Shown here piece after piece: positions 57,702 to 64,000 of a stretch of 64,000 nucleotides of DNA (position 1 is its first letter; each line of letters starts with the position of its first letter). The position numbers were made by a program, and so were the translations under genes. Below the pieces are notes generated by a model that was not told the origin of the DNA, searched no databases, and saw only the letters and a list, made by a program, of their open reading frames with translations. The stretch is from Variovorax soli NBRC 106424 (lineage in GTDB: Bacteria; Pseudomonadota; Gammaproteobacteria; Burkholderiales; Burkholderiaceae_C). The DNA lies in contig NZ_BCUU01000004.1 of NCBI RefSeq assembly GCF_001591385.1, positions 1-64,000 of the forward strand, in the 5' to 3' direction.

Positions 57702-58372
57702 CGCCCGGCTTCGTCCCACGAAGCGGAGGCCCGCAGCATGCGCTCGATGTCGCGCTTGGCCTTGGCGGTGCCGGCGGCATCCATGCCGGCCGGGAAGCGC
57801 ATCATCCAGTTGCCTTGCGGGTCGACCAGGTACATGTGCTCGTCGAGCTGGTGGCCCTGGGCGGGTTCGAGCCACTGGGCCAACCGGGCCTGCGGCACGC
57901 GCAGCACGGTGGCGCCGCGCAGCGCCGGCTCCAGGCGGGCGGGCGGCGGGGCGTCGTCGCTGACGAGCCACACGCGGTCCAGCCGGTCCTTCTCGCGGCC
58001 CAGGCTTTCGCGCAGCTGGCGCTGCAGGTACAGGTACTGCTCGCACAGGTTGTCGCAGCCGGACTTGGCCACCACCACCAGCAGCCACTGGCCCTTGAGC
58101 GAACGCAGTTCGACGGGCTTGCCGTCCGCCGCGGTGGCGGCGATGGCCGGCAGCGGACGTTGCGGCTCGATCAGCTGCCCGTAGCCGGCGCTGCCCTTGG
58201 GCTTGATGACGTAGTAGGTGAAGTACGAGGCGATGACCGGCGCCGCGCACACCAGCATCACCAGCAGCATGCGGATGCGGCCCGAGCGGGTTCGCCGCTC
58301 GTCGTCCACGCCCAGCGTCTGCTCGGGCGTGGGCATGGAATGCACCGTCAGGCCCAGCGGCTCGTCAGCCAT
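57698..58372 (-). CDS. SCO-like membrane-anchored thioredoxin-fold protein
   Basis: A 224-residue protein with one membrane helix (RMLLVMLVCAAPVIASYFTYYVI). The soluble part has VVVAKSGCDNLCEQYLYLQRQL (CxxxC, without the Pro of true SCO proteins) and QLDEHMYLVDPQGNWMMRF, where the His is in the SCO copper-ligand position. It is the second SCO-like protein of the cluster and lies between SURF1 and ctaA, overlapping both, so a role in oxidase assembly is likely. Confidence 0.8.
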   Translation of the reverse strand: MADEPLGLTVHSMPTPEQTLGVDDERRTRSGRIRMLLVMLVCAAPVIASYFTYYVIKPKGSAGYGQLIEPQRPLPAIAATAADGKPVELRSLKGQWLLVVVAKSGCDNLCEQYLYLQRQLRESLGREKDRLDRVWLVSDDAPPPARLEPALRGATVLRVPQARLAQWLEPAQGHQLDEHMYLVDPQGNWMMRFPAGMDAAGTAKAKRDIERMLRASASWDEAGR

Positions 58373-59258
58373 GGCGCGAACGCCTTGCGCGGCGGAAGGG
58401 GACGATGAGTTGGAACCAGACATAAAGTACTGCGACGAGGGCCGCGAGGCCGAACCACTGGAATGCGTAGCCGTAGTGACGGTCGATGCCCAGTGCGGGG
58501 GCCGGCCAGTCACGCTGCAGCCCCTGGGAAGCGCTGCCGACCTGCTGCAAGGAAAGCTCCGTGCGCACCGGCAGGCCGGTTTGCGTGCGGAAGGCTTCCA
58601 GGTCCAGATTTTGCCGGATGGGCGAAGACCCCACGGTGGCGGGCGCCGAGGCGGTGGCCGGTGCAGCGGGAGCAGTCGCGGCATCGGCCTGCGCCTGCGG
58701 TGCCGCCGCGTCCTTGCCCAGTTCGAGCAGGTGCGCCGGCGGCGTGGCGATGACGGCATCGATTTCGACCAGGCCGCTGGGCGTTTCCACCGGCTCGAGC
58801 GCTGTGCGGTCGTTGAAGTTGCGCTGGATCCAGCCGCGCTGGACCATCACTGTCTCGTTGCTGCCTTCCAGCGCCAGCGGCGTGAGCACGTAGAAGCCCG
58901 GAAGGCCGTGCATCTGCCGGTTGTCGAGGTAGACCGACTGCGAGCCCAGCCACAGCCCGCGCAGGTGCACGCGGCGATGCAGGGCCTCGAGCGGCTTCGG
59001 CAGGGCCAGGAATTCAGCCTGGTCCAGCACCGGCAGTTGCCCCTGCGCCTGGATTCGGGCCTGCAGCGCCTCTTTCTGGGCGGCACGATTCAGTTGCCAG
59101 TTGCCCAGGGCGATGCCCGTGCCGACCAGCAGCAGCGCCAGGGCTGCGAACAGCCACGCATGCCAGCCGCGCTTGCGCTGCGATTGTTGTTGCGGCTGCC
59201 GCGGCGGCAACGCGAATCCTGGCGCACGCGCCGACTGGTGTCTTGCCGCTTCGCTCAC
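58365..59258 (-). CDS. SURF1 family cytochrome oxidase assembly protein
   Basis: A 297-residue protein with two membrane helices (about 28-47 and near the C-terminus, YAFQWFGLAALVAVLYVWFQLIV). SURF1 features are GTGIALGNWQLNRAAQKEAL, HLRGLWLGSQSVYLDNRQMHGLPGFYVLTPL and VMVQRGWIQRNFNDR, and the late HYGYAFQWFG. An Ala/Pro/Gln-rich insert is present in the middle. GTG 59258 is the only sensible start; the frame upstream has no family sequence. SURF1 helps insert heme A into subunit I. Confidence 0.88.
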   Translation of the reverse strand: MSEAARHQSARAPGFALPPRQPQQQSQRKRGWHAWLFAALALLLVGTGIALGNWQLNRAAQKEALQARIQAQGQLPVLDQAEFLALPKPLEALHRRVHLRGLWLGSQSVYLDNRQMHGLPGFYVLTPLALEGSNETVMVQRGWIQRNFNDRTALEPVETPSGLVEIDAVIATPPAHLLELGKDAAAPQAQADAATAPAAPATASAPATVGSSPIRQNLDLEAFRTQTGLPVRTELSLQQVGSASQGLQRDWPAPALGIDRHYGYAFQWFGLAALVAVLYVWFQLIVPFRRARRSRHG

Positions 59259-59294
59259 GCGGCCCCCGGACCGCGCGGGCCGATAATGTTTGTC

Positions 59295-59525
59295 ATGAAA
59301 TACGTCATTGCCCTGGTGTTCGTGGGCATCCTGGCCAGCTTGGGATCGGCCCTGTTCTTCATGCTCAGGGGCGGCCCGTCCGGCGACAAAGCGCGCACCA
59401 AGTCCGCCGGCATGGCGCGCGCGCTCACGGTTCGGATCGGCCTGTCGGTGGTTTTGTTCCTGTGCGTGCTGCTGGCCTGGAAGCTCGGCTACATCCAGCC
59501 AGGGGGCCTTCCGGTCGGCAAATAG
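59295..59525 (+). CDS. DUF2909 twin-helix membrane protein
   Basis: A 76-residue protein with two membrane helices, MKYVIALVFVGILASLGSALFFML and VRIGLSVVLFLCVLLAWKLGYIQPGG, the standard DUF2909 pattern. It is the only plus-strand gene in the oxidase block, divergent from SURF1, and ends before a bidirectional terminator. ATG 59295 is used; ATG 59286 is also in frame. Confidence 0.85.
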   Translation: MKYVIALVFVGILASLGSALFFMLRGGPSGDKARTKSAGMARALTVRIGLSVVLFLCVLLAWKLGYIQPGGLPVGK

Positions 59526-59560
59526 ATCGGGCCGACGCCTCTCTTCGGAGAAGAACAATG

Positions 59561-59586
59561 AAAAAAGCGCCTTGCGGCGCTTTTTT
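59561..59586. terminator. Bidirectional rho-independent terminator
   Basis: AAAAAAGCGCC - TTGC - GGCGCTTTTTT: a 5-bp GC stem flanked by A and T runs that work on both strands, between the convergent DUF2909 and ctaE genes. Confidence 0.88.
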
Positions 59587-59608
59587 GCTTTGCCGTGGTG
59601 TGAATCGC

Positions 59609-60490
59609 TCAAAGCCAGTAGACCAGCAGATAAAGACCCAGCCACACCACGTCCACGAAGTGCCAGTACCAGGCGGCGCCTTCGAAGCCGAAATGGCGCT
59701 CGGGCGTGAAGTGGCCCTTGTGCAGGCGCAGGGTGATGAAGAACAGCATCAGCATGCCGACGAACACGTGCAGCCCGTGGAAGCCGGTGAGCATGAAGAA
59801 GGTCGAGCCGTAGGTGCCGGAGCTGAGCTTGAGGTTCAGCTCGGTGTACAGGTGGTGGTATTCATAGCCCTGCACGCACAGGAAGATGAAGCCCAGCAGC
59901 ACCGTCAGCCACATGAAGCGGATGGTCTGGGCGCGGTGGTTGGCACGCAGGGCGTGGTGGGCAATGGTCAGCGTCACGCCCGAGCTCAGCAGCAGCGCCG
60001 TGTTGATGGTGGGAAGCCAGAAGGGGCCCACGGTCTGGAAGGGCTCGACGATGTTGGCCGGCGAGGCGGTGGCACCCGCTTGCACGGTGGGCCACACGGC
60101 CTTGAAGTCGGGCCACAAGAGCGCGTTGTCCAGGCTGCCCAGCGCAGGCAGCGCGTGGGTGCGGGCCCACCACAGCGCGGTGAAGAAGGCGCCGAAGAAC
60201 ATCACCTCCGAGAAGATGAACCAGCTCATGCTCCAGCGGTACGACAGGTCGATCTTGTGGCCGTACTGGCCGCTTTCGCTTTCATGCGCGGCCGAGCGGA
60301 ACCAGGAGTACAGGGTCGAGAGCCAGACGATCATGCCGGCCAGCAGCGACCAGGCGCCCCAGCCATGGCCGTTGATCCACTGCGAAGCGCCGAGGATCAC
60401 CAGGAACAGCCCGATGGCGGACATGACCGGATAGGCCGAAGGGGCCGGCACGAAGTAGTAAGGCGTGGTGCCGTGGGCGGTTGAACTCAT
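59609..60490 (-). CDS. ctaE: Cytochrome c oxidase subunit III
   Basis: A 293-residue seven-helix subunit: FFGAFFTALWWARTH, NTALLLSSGVTLTIAHHAL, GYEYHHLYTELNLKLSSGTYGSTFFMLTGFHGLHVFVG (split) and the closing WYWHFVDVVWLGLYLLVYWL are typical. It stabilises the aa3 core. Last gene of the ctaC-ctaD-...-ctaE series, ending at the terminator. Confidence 0.95.
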   Translation of the reverse strand: MSSTAHGTTPYYFVPAPSAYPVMSAIGLFLVILGASQWINGHGWGAWSLLAGMIVWLSTLYSWFRSAAHESESGQYGHKIDLSYRWSMSWFIFSEVMFFGAFFTALWWARTHALPALGSLDNALLWPDFKAVWPTVQAGATASPANIVEPFQTVGPFWLPTINTALLLSSGVTLTIAHHALRANHRAQTIRFMWLTVLLGFIFLCVQGYEYHHLYTELNLKLSSGTYGSTFFMLTGFHGLHVFVGMLMLFFITLRLHKGHFTPERHFGFEGAAWYWHFVDVVWLGLYLLVYWL

Positions 60491-60547
60491 TTGCGCTCCT
60501 GCTTTCTCTTCTTTCTACTCAATCTCTTCTGTTGCCGTGCCGCCCGC

Positions 60548-60769
60548 TCAGGGCGCCACCACGAACTTGACCAAAACGACCAGCGCCACCACGAACAGCA
60601 CCGCGGCCACCAGGCCCACGCCGATGATGTGCAGCGGCGTCAGGCGCTTGATGTCTTCCTGGTAGCTGCTGTTCTTGCGAACGCCGAAGAAGCCCCACGC
60701 CACGGCCTTGACGGTGCGCAGCAGGGACGAGGGCTTGTTCGCCTCGGGGGGCAGCTTGTCGGCAGCCAT
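60548..60769 (-). CDS. DUF2970 small membrane protein
   Basis: A 73-residue protein: a polar N-terminus, AVAWGFFGVRKNSSYQEDIKRLTPLHIIGVG (split) and a C-terminal helix VAAVLFVVALVVLVKFVVAP. This is the DUF2970 pattern found with betaproteobacterial aa3 oxidases. ATG 60769 shares one base with the ctaG stop. Probably assists oxidase assembly; no direct evidence. Confidence 0.85.
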   Translation of the reverse strand: MAADKLPPEANKPSSLLRTVKAVAWGFFGVRKNSSYQEDIKRLTPLHIIGVGLVAAVLFVVALVVLVKFVVAP

Positions 60770-61398
60770 CACGATCTGGGCTCCGCCTTGGCGTCCACGT
60801 TCGAGGCCGCCGTCTTGCCCGGCGCCGGCGGCACCGGCGAACCGATCTCGAAGAAGGTGTAGGACAAGGTGATGGTCTTCACGTCCTTCGACAGCTTCGG
60901 GTCGATCACGAAGGCCACCGGCCACTGCTTCTTCTCGCCCGCGTCGAGCGTGTACTGGTTGAAGCAGAAGCACTCCAGCTTGTTGAAGTACGGAGCGGCC
61001 TGCTGGGGCGCGTAGCTGGGAATGGCCTGCGCGGCCATGCGCCGGTTCTGCACGTTCTGGAACTCGTACATGACCGTGTGCAGCTCGCCCGGATGGACTT
61101 CCATCGAGCTTTGCGCCGGCTTGAATTCCCACAGGCCGCGCGAGTTGGCGTCGAACTCCACCGTGATGGTGCGGCTCTTGTCGACCTGCGTGTTGTTCAC
61201 CCGCACGTCCTTGCCGCCGGCGGCACCGCCGGGCACCTGCAGTTCGGACACGGCCAGGATGTTGATGCCCGTGACCTCGCAGATGGCGCGGTACATGGGC
61301 ACCAGCGCATAGCCGAAGGCGAACATGCCCGCCGTGACGACGGCGAGCTTGCCCACCATGCGCAGGTTGTGGCGGCGGGTGCGTTCGGAAGCGGCCAT
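60769..61398 (-). CDS. ctaG: Cytochrome c oxidase assembly protein, CuB chaperone (COX11)
   Basis: A 209-residue membrane-anchored copper chaperone. One helix (VGKLAVVTAGMFAFGYALVPMY), then the beta-sandwich with the copper-binding KLECFCFNQYTLDAGE and FFEIGSP near the end. It delivers Cu to CuB in subunit I. Between the 36-residue assembly protein and DUF2970 on the same strand. Confidence 0.94.
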   Translation of the reverse strand: MAASERTRRHNLRMVGKLAVVTAGMFAFGYALVPMYRAICEVTGINILAVSELQVPGGAAGGKDVRVNNTQVDKSRTITVEFDANSRGLWEFKPAQSSMEVHPGELHTVMYEFQNVQNRRMAAQAIPSYAPQQAAPYFNKLECFCFNQYTLDAGEKKQWPVAFVIDPKLSKDVKTITLSYTFFEIGSPVPPAPGKTAASNVDAKAEPRS

Positions 61399-61403
61399 GG
61401 CGC

Positions 61404-61514
61404 TCAGCCGCGCACGAAGACCATGCGCGCGATGAAGCCGAGGAAGAACACCACGGCGATGGAGGCCAGGATCAGCCCCATGCGGCGGTTGCTCTTCTTC
61501 TGTTCAGGCGTCAT
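61404..61514 (-). CDS. Cytochrome oxidase small assembly protein, 36 residues
   Basis: ATG 61514 to TGA 61404: MTPEQKKSNRRMGL, then a membrane helix ILASIAVVFFLGFIARMVFV. The size, position between ctaD and ctaG, and one-helix build match the small assembly protein annotated in Comamonadaceae oxidase clusters. It ends 5 bp before the ctaG start. Confidence 0.82.
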   Translation of the reverse strand: MTPEQKKSNRRMGLILASIAVVFFLGFIARMVFVRG

Positions 61515-61547
61515 CTCGCGGCCTCTTGTTGCTTCAACAGCCGGCGC

Positions 61548-63191
61548 TCAGCCGATCACCTTGGTGGCGGTGGCGTCCAGCTTGGGCGGAGTCTCGAAGG
61601 TGTGGAAAGGCGCCGGCGAGGGCACTTCCCATTCCAGGCCTTCGGCCGCTTCCCAGGGCTTTTGCGGGGCGGGCTCGCCCTTGCCGCGCATGGTCGGCAG
61701 CACGATGAAGAAGAAGAAGTACACCTGCGCCAGGCCGAAGGCGAAGGCGCCCACCGTGGCGATGGCGTTGAAGTCGGCGAACTGCATCGGGTAGTCGGCA
61801 TAGCGTCGCGGCATGCCGGCCAGGCCCAGGAAGTGCATCGGGAAGAAGGCCAGGTTGAAGGAGATCAGCGACCACCAGAAGTGCACCTTGCCGCGCCACT
61901 CGTTGTACATCACGCCGGTCCACTTGGGTGCCCAGTAGTAGTAGCCCGCGAACATGGCGTAGAGCGAGCCGGCCACCAGCACGTAGTGGAAGTGGGCCAC
62001 CACGTAGTAGGTGTCCTGCAGCTGGATGTCGATGGGCGCCACGGCCAGGATCAGGCCGGTGAAGCCACCCATGGTGAACACGAAGATGAAGCCCACCGCG
62101 AACAGCATGGGCGTCTCGAAGGTCATCGAGCCCTGCCACATGGTGGCGATCCAGTTGAAGATCTTCACGGCCGTGGGCACCGCGATCAGCATCGTGGCGT
62201 ACATGAAGAACAGCTGGCCCGTGACCGGCATGCCGGTGGTGAACATGTGGTGCGCCCACACGATGAAGCTCAGGATGGCGATCGAGCTGGTGGCGTACAC
62301 CATCGAGGCGTAGCCGAACAGCTTCTTGCGGGCGAAGGCCGGCACGATCTGGCTGATGATGCCGAAGGCCGGCAAGATCATGATGTAGACCTCGGGGTGG
62401 CCGAAGAACCAGAAGATGTGCTGGTACATCACCGGGTCGCCGCCGCCGGCGGGGTTGAAGAAGCTGGTGCCGAAGTGGCGGTCGGTCAGCGTCATGGTGA
62501 TGGCGCCGGCCAGCACGGGCATCACGGCGATCAGCAGGTAGGCGGTGATCAGCCAGGTCCAGCAGAACATCGGCATCTTCATCAGCGTCATGCCGGGGGC
62601 GCGCATGTTGAGGATGGTCACGATGATATTGATCGAGCCCATGATCGAGCTGGCGCCCATGATGTGCATGGCGAAGATGCCGGCGTCCATCGAGGGGCCC
62701 ATCTGCAGCGTGAGCGGCGCGTAGAGCGTCCAGCCCGCGGCCGGCGCGCCGCCAGGCATGAAGAACGAACCCACCAGCATCACGGCCGCCGGGATCAGCA
62801 GCCAGAAGCTCAGGTTGTTCATGCGCGCAAAAGCCATGTCGGATGCGCCGATCTGCAGCGGGATCATCCAGTTCGCGAAGCCCACGAAGGCCGGCATGAT
62901 CGCGCCGAACACCATGATCAGGCCGTGCATGGTGGTCAGCTGGTTGAACATCTCGGGGTTCACCAGCTGCAGGCCGGGCTGGAACAGCTCGGCACGGATG
63001 CCCAGCGCCAGGATGCCGCCGAAGATCAGCATGGCGAAGGAGAACAGCAGGTAGAGCGTGCCGATGTCCTTGTGGTTGGTCGCGAAGACCCAGCGGCGCC
63101 AGCCCGTGGGGGCGTGGTGGTCGTGATGGCCATCGTCATGACCGTGCGCGTGGCCGCCAGCGTGCCCGTGGTTGTCGAGGATTGCACTCAT
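61548..63191 (-). CDS. ctaD: Cytochrome c oxidase subunit I (aa3 type)
   Basis: A 547-residue twelve-helix catalytic subunit. [25 protein letters not shown] has a heme a His, [17 protein letters not shown] the CuB His/Tyr pair, [11 protein letters not shown] the two CuB His, and [15 protein letters not shown] the heme His pair. The cytosolic N-terminus is unusually His-rich (residues 8-26, with 9 His in 19). It reduces oxygen and pumps protons. 37 bp after ctaC. Confidence 0.96.
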   Translation of the reverse strand: MSAILDNHGHAGGHAHGHDDGHHDHHAPTGWRRWVFATNHKDIGTLYLLFSFAMLIFGGILALGIRAELFQPGLQLVNPEMFNQLTTMHGLIMVFGAIMPAFVGFANWMIPLQIGASDMAFARMNNLSFWLLIPAAVMLVGSFFMPGGAPAAGWTLYAPLTLQMGPSMDAGIFAMHIMGASSIMGSINIIVTILNMRAPGMTLMKMPMFCWTWLITAYLLIAVMPVLAGAITMTLTDRHFGTSFFNPAGGGDPVMYQHIFWFFGHPEVYIMILPAFGIISQIVPAFARKKLFGYASMVYATSSIAILSFIVWAHHMFTTGMPVTGQLFFMYATMLIAVPTAVKIFNWIATMWQGSMTFETPMLFAVGFIFVFTMGGFTGLILAVAPIDIQLQDTYYVVAHFHYVLVAGSLYAMFAGYYYWAPKWTGVMYNEWRGKVHFWWSLISFNLAFFPMHFLGLAGMPRRYADYPMQFADFNAIATVGAFAFGLAQVYFFFFIVLPTMRGKGEPAPQKPWEAAEGLEWEVPSPAPFHTFETPPKLDATATKVIG

Positions 63192-63228
63192 GTCGATCTA
63201 CTTTCTCTGCAACTCTTCTGGGTAGGTC

Positions 63229-64000
63229 TTACTTGCCACGGGCGGCCAACACTTCGGCGGGCTGCACCAACTGACCGGTCTTGTTCGACCAGCTGTTCTT
63301 GGTGAAGCTGACGACCGCCGCGATGTCGGTGTCGCTCAGTTGCTTCCAGGCCGGCATGGCGCCGTTGGCGGCGCCGTTGAGCACGATCTGGATCTGCTTG
63401 TTGTGGTCGGCATCCAGCACGACGGCAGCGCCATCCAGCGGCTTGATCGGGCCGGCGCCCTTGCCGTTGGCCTGGTGGCAGGCGGCGCAGTTCGAGGCGT
63501 AGACCTTCTCGCCGCGCGCCAGGATGTCCGGCAGGGTCCAGACCTTGTTCGGGTCGTCCTGCTTGGCCGCGGCTTCCTTGCGCTTGCCGTCGACCCATGC
63601 GGTGTAGTCGGCCGCCGAGACCACCTTCACGTGGATGGGCATGTAGGCGTGCTCCTTGCCGCACAGCTCCTGGCACTGGCCGTAGTAGTCGCCCACCTTC
63701 TCGGCGCGGAACCAGGTGTCGCGCACGAAGCCGGGAATGGCGTCCTGCTTGATGCCGAACTGCGGCACGGCAAAGGCGTGGATCACGTCGTTGGCGGTGG
63801 TGATGATGCGGATCTTGCTGTCCACCGGCACCACCATCGGGTTGTCCACCTCGAACAGGTAGTTGTCGGGCACGGCGCCCTTGGCTCCGCTGTTGGAGAC
63901 GGCGCGGTGCTCGGGCAGCAGGGTGGAGATGAAGGCCAGGCCCTCGCCCTCGCCCTTGATGTAGTCGTAGCCCCACTTCCACTGGTAGCCGGTCACCTTG
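63229..64000 (-). CDS. ctaC: Cytochrome c oxidase subunit II with fused cytochrome c domain (partial)
   Basis: The frame is open at base 64000, so the signal and first helices are missing; about 257 codons are visible. The CuA site is CQELCGKEHAYMP with the distal His in NDVIHAFAVPQFG. After a linker there is a c-type cytochrome domain with heme motif CAACH (SNCAACHQANGKGAGP) and an axial Met in the GAMPAW segment. This caa3-like fusion brings its own electron donor. First gene of the oxidase operon in view. Confidence 0.93.
   Translation of the reverse strand, partial: KVTGYQWKWGYDYIKGEGEGLAFISTLLPEHRAVSNSGAKGAVPDNYLFEVDNPMVVPVDSKIRIITTANDVIHAFAVPQFGIKQDAIPGFVRDTWFRAEKVGDYYGQCQELCGKEHAYMPIHVKVVSAADYTAWVDGKRKEAAAKQDDPNKVWTLPDILARGEKVYASNCAACHQANGKGAGPIKPLDGAAVVLDADHNKQIQIVLNGAANGAMPAWKQLSDTDIAAVVSFTKNSWSNKTGQLVQPAEVLAARGK

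Overview
The window is a gene-dense, GC-rich stretch (about 70% G+C) from a betaproteobacterium, most probably Comamonadaceae and Variovorax-like. The basis is the gene content: a Bug-type TctC protein beside a CaiB/BaiF CoA-transferase, the DUF2970/DUF2909/36-residue assembly genes inside an aa3 oxidase cluster, a glrK-qseG-glrR set, and family-typical intergenic hairpins. No tRNA, rRNA, CRISPR array, transposase or prophage gene was seen.

Layout. 1-2.5 kb: a truncated amidohydrolase gene divergent from a GntR regulator, then an OmpW-type porin. 2.6-8.0 kb: cca, then a trehalose operon otsB - GH15 hydrolase - otsA. 8.0-9.8 kb: a TetR regulator, a 39-residue membrane protein and an alpha/beta hydrolase, with two matching operator-like palindromes. 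9.8-15.9 kb: small housekeeping and accessory genes (AAC(3)-I-like acetyltransferase, ROK kinase, DUF2905, hisN-like phosphatase, three GNATs, an outer-membrane beta-barrel, VOC, DUF1653). 15.9-19.1 kb: LysR regulator, tctC, CoA-transferase. 19.2-25.1 kb: MidA-like methyltransferase, FolM-like pteridine reductase with folB, ttcA, a lipoprotein, a histidine phosphatase and an SGNH hydrolase.

25.1-40.5 kb is the most distinctive part: a one-strand biosynthetic cluster. A 2440-residue hybrid (A-PCP-KS-AT-ACP-aminotransferase) is followed by a 1659-residue NRPS (C-A-PCP-C-PCP), a Sfp-type phosphopantetheinyl transferase and two overlapping stand-alone alpha/beta hydrolases. The signatures predict that valine is extended by malonate and the beta-ketone transaminated, giving a 3,4-diamino acid that is then joined to a second amino acid. 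The line ends in C-PCP with no A domain for the last carrier and no thioesterase, so the final step and release must be supplied in trans. I do not recognise a described product. A convergent RND pump and adaptor (40.5-44.9 kb) lie beside it.

45-53 kb: an exported protein; miaB carrying an apparent 2-nt deletion; the GlrK-QseG-GlrR two-component set; a strong sigma-54 promoter with a perfect TGTC-N10-GACA GlrR-type site; and opgH, the glucan glucosyltransferase. This arrangement predicts that the envelope sensor GlrKR controls osmoregulated periplasmic glucan synthesis locally. 53-55 kb: LysE exporter, AlkD-like protein. 54.7-64 kb: the aa3-type cytochrome oxidase and heme A/O assembly cluster (ctaC-ctaD-36aa-ctaG-DUF2970-ctaE; SURF1, SCO-like, ctaA, ctaB, SCO), with ctaC cut by the window end.
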